This document shows positions 43,260 to 52,088 of a stretch of 64,000 nucleotides of DNA, piece by piece (the first letter of the stretch is position 1; each line of letters begins with the position of its first letter). The DNA lies in NCBI RefSeq assembly GCF_018141545.1, contig NZ_CP064356.1, forward strand, positions 992,001 through 1,056,000, read 5' to 3'. Both the position numbers and the translations under genes were made by a program. Below the pieces are notes generated by a model. That model saw only the letters and a program-made list of their open reading frames with translations, was not told where the DNA came from and searched no databases. The DNA is from Miltoncostaea oceani (GTDB taxonomy: Bacteria; Actinomycetota; Thermoleophilia; Miltoncostaeales; Miltoncostaeaceae).

Positions 43260-43972
43260 CGGTGGGGCACCCCCCGGCGCCGCCCCTGTCGCGTGTGCTG
43301 TCGTGGCTCGTCGGCTGCGTCGTCGTCGCCTGGCTCGTCGTCTACAACGTCATGCGGATCACGGGGTCCAACCCGTCCGACGCGGCGTTGCCGTCGCTCG
43401 GCATCGGCGTCGTCGTGGGCGCGGTGGTCTTCGCCGTCGGACTCGTCGCCGTCCGCCGTCTCGCGGCCGCGGGGCGCGTCGTCACGCCCGGCCCCGTCGA
43501 GATCCCCGGACCGGCGCAGCTCGAGCCGGCCCAGCGGGACGCGCTGAACCTGGCCTGGCCGGCCCTCGGCGCGATGGCCCTGGTGGCGCTCGGCCTGGGC
43601 GCCTACCTCGGGCTCGACTGGCTCGGCACCGACAGCGACGCGCGGGCGACGACCACCCTGATCCTCGCCGTGTGGAACGTGCTGGTGGGCCTCTGGCTCG
43701 GCGACGAGGCCCTGCGGCTGCGGCGCGGCGAGGCGGACGGCATCGAGTCGATCGTGCTCGGCTGCGGCCTGACGGCGGTGCTCGCCGGCGTCGGCCTGTC
43801 GCGCGACCTCGCGGGCCCGGCGCAGATGGTGCTGATCGTGCTCGCCGGCGCCGCGGGCCTGCTCGTCGCCCTCGCGGTCTGGCGCCTGCGCGGCGCCCGC
43901 GGCGTCCCGGTGGGTGCCGTCGGCGTGGTGGTCGCCGCGGCGTTGTCGCTGATCCTGCCCCTCGTCCTCTAG
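43256..43972 (+). CDS. polytopic membrane protein, unknown
   Basis: A 238-residue membrane protein with about seven hydrophobic segments (LSWLVGCVVVAWLVVYNVM, ALPSLGIGVVVGAVVFAVGL and others) and no recognisable motif. It starts at a GTG overlapping the SDR stop, so it is the last tightly coupled member of the rph operon. No transport or enzymatic signature is visible. It could be a lineage-specific gene; I assign no function. Confidence 0.78.
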   Translation: MTVGHPPAPPLSRVLSWLVGCVVVAWLVVYNVMRITGSNPSDAALPSLGIGVVVGAVVFAVGLVAVRRLAAAGRVVTPGPVEIPGPAQLEPAQRDALNLAWPALGAMALVALGLGAYLGLDWLGTDSDARATTTLILAVWNVLVGLWLGDEALRLRRGEADGIESIVLGCGLTAVLAGVGLSRDLAGPAQMVLIVLAGAAGLLVALAVWRLRGARGVPVGAVGVVVAAALSLILPLVL

Positions 43973-43978
43973 CCCGGC

Positions 43979-44314
43979 GTGAGCGCGACGCTCGTCTGCC
44001 CGCTCGACGGGACGGTGGTCGCCGACGCGGCCGAGCCCGCCCCCGGCACCTGCCCCGGCTGCGGGGCCGTGTTCGCGGGCGGGGGGACGTCCCCGCCGGA
44101 GGCCGTCGCCCGCGCGCTCGCCGACTGGGGCGTCGAGGGCGACGCCGACGTCGTCGCGCGCCGCCTGTTCGAGACCGACCCCGGCGACCCGCCGGCGCCG
44201 GCGCTCGCCATCACCTCGGACCGCCGCGACGGCTTCTACCTGTGGTGGGTCTTCGCCCGCGGCGGCCCCGCCGCCGCCGTCGCCCACCTGACCGGGGCCG
44301 CCCCACCGGCCTGA
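43979..44314 (+). CDS. small zinc-ribbon-like protein
   Basis: A 111-residue soluble protein with a Cys pattern TLVCPLDG then GTCPGCGAVF, resembling a zinc ribbon at its N-terminus, and a following acidic domain (ALADWGVEGDADVVARRLFE). It starts at GTG 43979, 6 bases past the membrane protein stop, so it may belong to that operon. No family recognised. Confidence 0.6.
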   Translation: MSATLVCPLDGTVVADAAEPAPGTCPGCGAVFAGGGTSPPEAVARALADWGVEGDADVVARRLFETDPGDPPAPALAITSDRRDGFYLWWVFARGGPAAAVAHLTGAAPPA

Positions 44315-44370
44315 GCGCGGCCGCGGGACGTGTGACGCGGCGGGTACTGGCACGCCCGCCGGCATACGGG

Positions 44371-44406
44371 TAACCTGCTCTGGCACTCTTGTCCCGTGAG
44401 TGCCAG
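44371..44406 (+). promoter_or_regulatory. CIRCE element and -10 of groESL
   Basis: CTGGCACTC-N9-GAGTGCCAG (44380-44406) matches the CIRCE operator of HrcA, whose core is GCACTC-N9-GAGTGC. A -10-like TAACCT lies at 44371-44376, just upstream of the operator, so HrcA binding would cover the transcription start. A further GAGTGCC half-site occurs near 44455. hrcA itself is not in the window. Confidence 0.88.
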
Positions 44407-44484
44407 ACGCGCGAACCGCCCGCGGCGACACCGTCGTCCCGGAGCCGCGCATGAGAGTGCCACTACTCGACCCCGGGAGGGCCG

Positions 44485-44829
44485 ATGAATCTGAAGCCCC
44501 TGGGCGATCGCGTGATCGTCAAGGCCGTGGAGCAGGAAGAGGTCACCGCCAGCGGACTGGTGCTGCCGGACACGGCCAAGGAGAAGCCGCAGCGCGGCAT
44601 CGTCGTCGCTGTCGGTGAGGGTCGTTGGGTGGACGGCGCGCGCGTCGCGCTCGAGGTGTCCGACGGCGATGAGGTCATCTACTCCAAGTACGGCGGCACC
44701 GAGGTGAAGCTCGAGGGTGAGGACGTCCTGATCCTCTCCGAGCACGACATCCTCGCCCGTGTCGCCGCGACGCCGAAGGCGCCCGCGAAGCGCGCCTCGT
44801 CCCGCAAGCCCGCCGCGAAGAAGAAGTAA
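44485..44829 (+). CDS. groES: co-chaperonin GroES with basic tail
   Basis: A 114-residue co-chaperonin. The core is standard ([12 protein letters not shown] at the start, [20 protein letters not shown] mobile-loop region, [13 protein letters not shown] at the end). It is extended by about 20 residues of Lys/Ala/Arg ([16 protein letters not shown]) absent from typical 95-97-residue GroES. The core acts as a heptameric lid on GroEL. Repression by HrcA through the CIRCE element is expected. The ATG at 44485 follows GGGAGGGCC. Confidence 0.95.
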   Translation: MNLKPLGDRVIVKAVEQEEVTASGLVLPDTAKEKPQRGIVVAVGEGRWVDGARVALEVSDGDEVIYSKYGGTEVKLEGEDVLILSEHDILARVAATPKAPAKRASSRKPAAKKK

Positions 44830-44865
44830 CCCGCGGCACCCACCGACATTTCGGAACGACGCTAA

Positions 44866-46530
<1,665 letters not shown>

Positions 46531-46535
46531 GTCGC

Positions 46536-46596
46536 CTCCCCCCTCGGGGGGAGCCGGTCCCGCTCGACCGACGGGCGCCCCTCACGGGGCGCCCGT
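46536..46596 (+). terminator. groESL terminator
   Basis: The first hairpin, CTCCCCCC/GGGGGGAG (46536-46553), is followed by an 11-base perfect stem (46571-46581 with 46586-46596) with a TCAC loop. Two hairpins in tandem end the operon. Confidence 0.75.
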
Positions 46597-46695
46597 CCTC
46601 GTCGACGGCGGCGTCGCCGCCCGGGGTCGGCGACGCGGGGGACCGGGGGACGGCGCGGTTGTCGACTCCCGGGTCGCCCGACCGATAGGTCACTG

Positions 46696-48330
46696 ATGCC
46701 ATTGGAGCTCCGTTACCGCGACGGCGTGTTCGCCGTCGACTCGACCCGGGGGCGGACGGGTGCGCGGGCGGCTCCGCTGCGCGCCGTGGAGGCGCCGACG
46801 GCGGCGGCGCTGCTCGCCGACTGGCGGGACGCGGGTCGTCGCATCGCGCGTGTCCGGCGTCTGCAGGGCGCGCTGCTCGGGGGCCTCGGCGTCGCCGGCA
46901 TCGGCGGGTCCGCGGCGACCCTCCAGCTCGGGGTCGGTGGCGAGGGCGCGGTGGTGGCGTTGCTGTCGGTGCTGCTGGCGGCGGCGGTCGGCGTGTGGGC
47001 GTCCCTCGGGCGTGCCCTGAGCCGGGCGATCGGCGCCCTCGAGTTGTCGGCGGGCCTGCTGGCGGACCTCGCGGCGACGGATCCCCTGACGGAGCTGCCG
47101 AACCACCGTGCGTTCCACGAGCGTCTGCTGCAGGAGGTGGCGCTGGCGGAGCGGTCGGGACGTCCCCTGTCGCTGGTCCTGCTCGACCTCGACCACTTCA
47201 AGCGCATCAACGACTCGTTCGGGCACCCGGCGGGCGACGCGGTGGTGACGGAGGTCGCCCGCCGCCTCGCCTCCTGCGCGCGGCGTGGTGAGGTGGTGGC
47301 GCGGGTCGGCGGCGAGGAGTTCGGGTGGCTGCTGCCGGGCGCCGACGCGATGGATGCGTGGCAGGCGGCGGAGCGGGCGCGTGTCGAGGTGTCCGCGACG
47401 CCCCTGTTGTCGTACGGGTCGTTGACGATCTCCGCCGGTGTCTGCGAGTTGTCGCAGGCGGGTGGGGCGGGGGAGCTGCACCGCCTCGCCGACGGGGCGT
47501 TGTACTGGGCGAAGGCGCACGGCCGCGACCGCTGCATCCGGTACTCGCCGGAGGTGGTGGAGGAGCTCTCCGCGGGGGAGCGCGCGGCCCGGCTCGAGCA
47601 CCAGCAGGCGCTGAACGCCGTGCACGCGCTGGCGCGGGCGGTGGACGCGAAGGACCCGTACACGCAGCGCCATTCGGAGCGGGTCGCGGACATCGCGGTG
47701 CGGTTGGCGCTGGAGCTCGGCTGGCCGGCGGAGCGCCTGCGGGAGCTGCGGGAGGCGGCGGTGCTGCACGACGTCGGGAAGATCGCCGTCCCCGACGCGA
47801 TCCTGACGAAGCCGGGCGCGTTGACGCCGGACGAGTTCGCGCTCGTCCGGGAGCACCCGGCCCGTGGCGCGGAGATCGTGGCGGAGGCCCTGACGCCGGA
47901 GCAGGCGTCGTGGGTGCGGGGCCACCACGAACGCGTCGACGGCGGCGGCTACCCGGACGGCATCGCAGGTGACGCGATCCCCGACGGCGCGCGGGTGATG
48001 GCGCTCGCGGACGCGTGGGACGCGATGACGAGCGACCGCCCGTACCGCGCGGGCCTCGCCGCCCGGAGGGCCCTCGACATCTGCCGGGCGGAGGCGGGCG
48101 CCCAGTTCGCCCCGGAGGTGGTCGATGCGCTGCAGGCGTTGTGGGAGCAGTCGGCGATCCCGCACTCCCTCCCCGCCGTCCCGGAGGACGACCCCGACCT
48201 GGCGCAGGAGCTGCAGTACCGGGGTGCGGGGGCGGTCCCCGTCGCCCGCCGCGAACGCCGTCCCGCCGCCGGCCCCGGCCTGGTGTACCGCGGCCTCCGC
48301 GTCCCCGACGAGGACGTCCCCGAGGCCTGA
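46696..48330 (+). CDS. GGDEF / HD-GYP cyclic-di-GMP protein
   Basis: A 544-residue membrane protein. Two hydrophobic segments (residues 58-75, 84-104) anchor it. The GGDEF domain has LVLLDLDHFKRINDSFGH and GGEEF (205-209), active type; an RxxD I-site is not evident. The HD-GYP domain has HDVGKIAVPD (358-367) and HHERVDGGGYPDG (410-422), the last two bases of the HD/GYP signature kept. It could both make and hydrolyse c-di-GMP, or one domain may regulate the other. The ATG at 46696 is unambiguous. The 66-bp repeat array begins just after its stop. Confidence 0.9.
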   Translation: MPLELRYRDGVFAVDSTRGRTGARAAPLRAVEAPTAAALLADWRDAGRRIARVRRLQGALLGGLGVAGIGGSAATLQLGVGGEGAVVALLSVLLAAAVGVWASLGRALSRAIGALELSAGLLADLAATDPLTELPNHRAFHERLLQEVALAERSGRPLSLVLLDLDHFKRINDSFGHPAGDAVVTEVARRLASCARRGEVVARVGGEEFGWLLPGADAMDAWQAAERARVEVSATPLLSYGSLTISAGVCELSQAGGAGELHRLADGALYWAKAHGRDRCIRYSPEVVEELSAGERAARLEHQQALNAVHALARAVDAKDPYTQRHSERVADIAVRLALELGWPAERLRELREAAVLHDVGKIAVPDAILTKPGALTPDEFALVREHPARGAEIVAEALTPEQASWVRGHHERVDGGGYPDGIAGDAIPDGARVMALADAWDAMTSDRPYRAGLAARRALDICRAEAGAQFAPEVVDALQALWEQSAIPHSLPAVPEDDPDLAQELQYRGAGAVPVARRERRPAAGPGLVYRGLRVPDEDVPEA

Positions 48331-48365
48331 CGGGGGGCGGTTGGGCCCGGCTCGAGCACCTCGGG

Positions 48366-48756
48366 GGGACAGGGAGCCGGGGCGCCGCGTCGTTCCCCGG
48401 AGAGGGTTCCCGATGGACGAACACCTCCGGGGACATGGGAGCCGGGGGCGCTGCGTGGTTCTCCGGGATGGGTTCGACCGGATGAACCCGTCGGGGGGAC
48501 AAGGGAGCCGGGGGCGCGGCGTCGTTCCCCGGAAGGGTTTCTCGATGGACGAACACCTCCGGGGAACAAGGGAGCCGGGGGCGCCGCGTGGTTCCCCGGA
48601 TGGGGTTCGTGCGGATGAACCGGTCTGGGGGACAAGGGAGCCGGGGGCGCTGCGTCGTTCCCTGGAAGGGTTTCTCGATGGACGAACACCTCCGGGGACA
48701 AGGGAGCCGGAGGCGCCGCGTGGGTTCCCGGAGGGGGTTCGTCCGGCGGGGCCCCG
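48366..48756. repeat. 66-bp tandem repeat, six copies, two alternating subtypes
   Basis: The boundary GACAGGGAGCC or GACAAGGGAGCC recurs with the same C at 48370, 48434, 48500, 48567, 48633 and 48699, giving intervals of 64, 66, 67, 66 and 66 bases. Odd copies have TTCTCGATGGACGAACACC (first copy TTCCCGATGG), even copies a different middle (GTTCGTGCGGATGAACC in copy 4), so the array is really three 132-base pairs. Each copy could fold CCGGGG...CCCCGG. Read on the minus strand a copy is 22 codons. The 64- and 67-base steps break the frame. It fills the space between the HD-GYP stop and the C-terminal limit of the Zn-finger gene. Confidence 0.85.
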
Positions 48757-49302
48757 TTCAATGACGGGGTCCGCGGGGCCCGCGGGCTGCGGCGGTGGCC
48801 CGGGGGCGCGCGGTCCCCGTGGCGGGGGTGGCTCGTCCATCCAGCGTCCGTCGCCGAACCAGCGGCGCATGGTCCGGTCGCTCGGGGGGCGTGCGGTCCC
48901 GCGGGATTCCCGTTCCCGGAGGCGCGCGATGACCTCGTGGGGTGGCTCGCCGGCGGCGAAGGCGCGTTCCGCCTCGGCGCGGAGGGTCGGCCAGGCGTAG
49001 GAGCCGGGGAGGTCGCGGGGTGACCGCCGCGACCCGGCGAGCCGCGCCTGGTGGAGCGACAGGGCGCGGGACCGGGTGGACGTGAGGCATCCCGCGGCCC
49101 GCCACACGTGGAGGAGGCTCGCGACGAGGTCCCGTCCGGCGCGGCGGGTGAGGAAGCCGGGGGACCGGTGCGCCGCGCACAGCCACACCCGCACGCCGCA
49201 CGGCAGGTGCAGCTCCGCCCGCGGGCCCTCACCCGCACCGACGCAGATCGCGCACGCCGGGGTGCTCCCGAGTCGTTCCCCCTTGTAGAAGCTCCGCGCC
49301 AT
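48757..49302 (-). CDS. zinc-finger and helix-turn-helix protein (3' end unresolved)
   Basis: A minus-strand ORF starting ATG 49302. The first 50 residues have a CAIC (17-20) and LCAAH (41-45) pair, a CXXC...CXXH zinc site, and a middle Cys. A conserved-looking core follows, FLTRRAGRDLVASLLHVWRA, and then TARPPSDRTMRRWFGDGRWM, which looks like a helix-turn-helix. No in-frame stop exists at the end shown: the frame runs through the 66-bp repeats, in frame for copies 6-4 (22-residue repeats with GSLVP) and out of frame after that, and on through the opposite-strand HD-GYP gene. I give only the unique part. The family is unknown to me. Confidence 0.5.
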
Positions 49303-49384
49303 GGGGGGGATGTTGGCGAACCGATCCCGACCCGGAGCCCCCCGGCTGTGCCGGAACGGCGACGCCCCCGTGTCCGTTTCCGTC

Positions 49385-49464
49385 GCGATCGACCGCCCGT
49401 CCGTCGGCCAAGTGACCGGGGACCCGGGGTCGATCGGCCGGACACCGCCCGGTCAATCGACCGA
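49385..49464. promoter_or_regulatory. repeated ATCGACC half-sites upstream of the Zn-finger gene
   Basis: Three copies of ATCGACC or its complement occur in the 235-base spacer between the Zn-finger gene and the nitrilase: CGATCGACCG near 49386-49395, GGTCGATCGG near 49431-49440 and CAATCGACCG near 49453-49462. The last two form an inverted pair. They could be autoregulatory sites (weak). Confidence 0.3.
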
Positions 49465-49537
49465 CCACCGACGCACCCGGGGGAGGGGACCCGGACCGAC
49501 CACGACCACCCCGGCCCCCGCCGCCGCGCAGGGCTCC

Positions 49538-50443
49538 TCAGACGGGCTCGAGGTCGGGGCGGGAGTAATGGCCGGCGACGTCGAAGACGCGGCGGGCGGC
49601 GAGGATCGCGGCGTGGTCGCAGTCGGCGTAGAGGATCTCCTCCCGCCCGGCGACGGGGCCCGCGACGATCGTCCCGCCCGGGTCGACGATGACACTGTTG
49701 CCCACCAGGAGCTCGTCGGGGCAGGCGGCGAGCTCGTCGGGGAACGGGAAGTCGTCGGGGAAGGCGTCGCGGCGGAGGTACTGGACGGGGGACAGCACGT
49801 ACGCGCCGGCCTCGAAGGCGAAGGTGCGCATCGCCGCCACCCAGATGTCCCGGTCGTCCGCCGTCGGGGCGAGGTGGAAGTCGCAGCCGCCGCGGTGGAG
49901 CCGGGCGCGGGCGGCGGGCATGAAGTTCTCCCAGCAGATCAGGCCGCCGAGGCGCCCGATCTCCGTCGCGATCGGGTCGAGGTCGTCGCCGGCGCCCTGC
50001 CCCCAGAACACCCGCTCGTGCAGCGTCGGGATCAGCTTGCGGTGCCGGTGCGCCAGCCGCCCGTCCGGGCCGAACCACAGGAGCGAGTTCCACAACGTCC
50101 CGGGGCGGGCGGGGTCGCGTTCGTTCACGCCCACCGCCACCCACGCGCCCGCCCGCCGGGCGGCCGCACCGAGCCGGGCGGTGAGGGGACCGGGGACGTC
50201 CACCGCCCCCTCCCACATCCGCCGGTGCAGCTCCGTCGCCGCCGCCGACCAGCGCGCCGACGCGTACGCCCAGCGGGAACTCGGGTACAGCGACACGAAC
50301 GCCTCCGGCAACGCCACCAGGCGGGCGCCGCCGTCCCCCGCCTCCTCGATCAGGCGGCACGCCTTCGCGACCGTCGCGTCGGCGTCCAGCACCACCGGCG
50401 TCGCCTGCACCAACGCGACCCGGACCACGCCGGGCCCCGTCAT
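49538..50443 (-). CDS. nitrilase/amidohydrolase
   Basis: A 301-residue carbon-nitrogen hydrolase with the catalytic triad in place: Glu47 in VALPEAFVSLYP, Lys136 in HRHRKLIPTLHE and Cys170 in GGLICWENF. The C-W-E form and HERVFWGQG segment match true nitrilases, which hydrolyse nitriles to acids. The ATG at 50443 overlaps the CoA transferase stop by 4 bases. It probably works downstream of, or alongside, that transferase in a degradation pathway. Confidence 0.9.
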   Translation of the reverse strand: MTGPGVVRVALVQATPVVLDADATVAKACRLIEEAGDGGARLVALPEAFVSLYPSSRWAYASARWSAAATELHRRMWEGAVDVPGPLTARLGAAARRAGAWVAVGVNERDPARPGTLWNSLLWFGPDGRLAHRHRKLIPTLHERVFWGQGAGDDLDPIATEIGRLGGLICWENFMPAARARLHRGGCDFHLAPTADDRDIWVAAMRTFAFEAGAYVLSPVQYLRRDAFPDDFPFPDELAACPDELLVGNSVIVDPGGTIVAGPVAGREEILYADCDHAAILAARRVFDVAGHYSRPDLEPV

Positions 50444-51552
50444 CGCCCGCCCCCCGCGCCGACGGAGACGCCGACGACCTCGGCGGTGTGCTCGCCGAGG
50501 CGGGGCGCCGGACCACCCGGCCGCGGGGGCGTCCGGGAGAACCTCAGCGGCGGTCCCGTCGCCCGCTCCCTCCCCAACGTCGGGTCATCGACCTCCACCA
50601 CGAGGCCGATCGCCGCCGCATCGGGGTGGTCGAGCAGGGAGAACGGGCGGTCCGCCACCTCGCCGTGGGGGAGGCCGGCGGCGTCGAGGGCGGTCAGCCA
50701 ATTGGCCGACGGCTCCGCGGCCAATCGCTCCCCGATCAGCACGGCGAGCTCGTCCGAGTGCCGCGCCCGGGAGGGGAGGTCGGCGAAGCGGGGGTCGTCG
50801 AGGAGGTGGCCGAGGCCGAGGGCGGTGAGCGCGCGGGCGTGGAGGCGGGGGGCGTAGCAGGCGAGGGCGACCGCCCCGTCGGCGGTGCGGTACGTCCGGT
50901 ACAGCGCCCCGACGAAGCGGTTGAAGAGCGGCTCGCCGGAGTCCTCCTCGATGAGGCGGTGCGCGGCGAGGGCGGCGGAGGCCTCGAGGAGGGACGTCTC
51001 CACCACCTGGCCGCGGCCGCTCCGCTCGCGTTCGAGGAGGGCGGCGAGGATCCCGGACACCATGATCCACGGGGCGACGGTGTCGTGGGCGGGGACCGGC
51101 ATCACCCGGCCGCCGTTCGCCGCGACGAGGCCGCTCTCCGACTGGAGGGCGACGTCCGTCCCCCGCCGCCCGCCCGGCCCGAACGCCGACAGGCTGCAGT
51201 GCACGAGCCGCGGGTTCCGCCCCGTCAGCTCCGCCGCGCCCGCGCCCAGGCGCTCCGCGACGCCGGGGGCGAAGGAGTGGACGAGGACGTCGGCGCCGTC
51301 GACGAGGCGGTGGAGCGCCGCGCGCCCCTCCTCCGTCCCCAGGTCGAGGACGACGCCGCGCTTGCCCCGGTTCACGGCGTGGAAGACCCGGCTCTCGCCG
51401 CGCACGTCGTCGACGGCGCGCCACTGGTCCCCCTCGGGCGGCTCGACCTTCACCACGTCCGCCCCCAGCTGCGCCAACGCCATCGTCGCGAGCGGCCCGC
51501 CGAGGTGGTGGGTCAGGTCGATCACCCGGACCCCCTCCAGCGGCGCGCTCAC
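50440..51552 (-). CDS. class III (CaiB/BaiF) CoA transferase
   Basis: A 370-residue family III CoA transferase. Typical segments are LEGVRVIDLTHHLGGPLATM, GADVVKVEPPEGDQWR, NRGKRGVVLDLGTEEGRAAL and DVLVHSFAPGVAERLGAG. These enzymes swap CoA between acids such as carnitine, formate or benzylsuccinate. The GTG at 51552 overlaps the NTF2-like stop; the stop overlaps the nitrilase start. The substrate is unknown; the neighbouring nitrilase suggests an acid formed from a nitrile. Confidence 0.92.
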   Translation of the reverse strand: MSAPLEGVRVIDLTHHLGGPLATMALAQLGADVVKVEPPEGDQWRAVDDVRGESRVFHAVNRGKRGVVLDLGTEEGRAALHRLVDGADVLVHSFAPGVAERLGAGAAELTGRNPRLVHCSLSAFGPGGRRGTDVALQSESGLVAANGGRVMPVPAHDTVAPWIMVSGILAALLERERSGRGQVVETSLLEASAALAAHRLIEEDSGEPLFNRFVGALYRTYRTADGAVALACYAPRLHARALTALGLGHLLDDPRFADLPSRARHSDELAVLIGERLAAEPSANWLTALDAAGLPHGEVADRPFSLLDHPDAAAIGLVVEVDDPTLGRERATGPPLRFSRTPPRPGGPAPRLGEHTAEVVGVSVGAGGGR

Positions 51553-51947
51553 GACGCCGACCCCGCGTACACGGCGGCCAGCTCGGCCGTCCCCTCCCGC
51601 GGGCCGCAGCAGTACACCCGGTGGTCCGTGATGCCGGCCGGCCCGACGCGCATCACGTGCGCCTGGCGCGACACCCACGGGTTCCCCTCGTAGGTGCTGG
51701 TGCGCTCGAACTCCACCACGGCGCGCTCGCCGTCGCGGACGGTGCCGAGGAACGCGAACGACGGGTCCTCCTCCCACGTCGTGAACCACTCCGCCACCTT
51801 CGCCGCGACCGCCTCCGCGCCGTCGGCACGCTGGAACGTGTTCGGCGTCATCCCCACGAACCGCGCCTCCGGCGCGTAGACGGCGCGGATCCCGGCGGCG
51901 TCCTTCATGTCGATCGCCTCGACGAGGCGTGAGACGGGGTCGGTCAT
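51549..51947 (-). CDS. SnoaL/NTF2-like protein
   Basis: A 132-residue cone-shaped NTF2-fold protein: VSRLVEAIDMKDAAGIRAVY then FVGMTPNTFQRADGAE and the end YEGNPWVSRQAHVMRVGP. Such proteins act as small isomerases, dehydratases or ligand-binding chaperones. It is the first gene of the three-gene operon with the CoA transferase and nitrilase, with a GTGA overlap. No catalytic residues can be named. The ATG at 51947 is clear. Confidence 0.8.
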   Translation of the reverse strand: MTDPVSRLVEAIDMKDAAGIRAVYAPEARFVGMTPNTFQRADGAEAVAAKVAEWFTTWEEDPSFAFLGTVRDGERAVVEFERTSTYEGNPWVSRQAHVMRVGPAGITDHRVYCCGPREGTAELAAVYAGSAS

Positions 51948-52088
51948 GGTGAGCTCCTCACTCGCGGGCTGCGTGACGTGACCGAGCCTGCCCCGCCCCC
52001 GTCAACGCTCCGTCAACGCCGCGTCCCCCGGCCGTCACGGAGCGGCGGGCGCGTTGATCGGCGGGCGCCGGGGGTGTCTGATGGGCCC

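Noticed and set aside
48366-48756. CRISPR array
   Set aside because: The units are contiguous 66-base tandem repeats with no unique spacers and no cas genes nearby.
46690-49302. A continuous 870-residue minus-strand ORF
   Set aside because: Only its first roughly 180 residues look protein-like; the rest is antisense to the GGDEF/HD-GYP gene and the repeat array.
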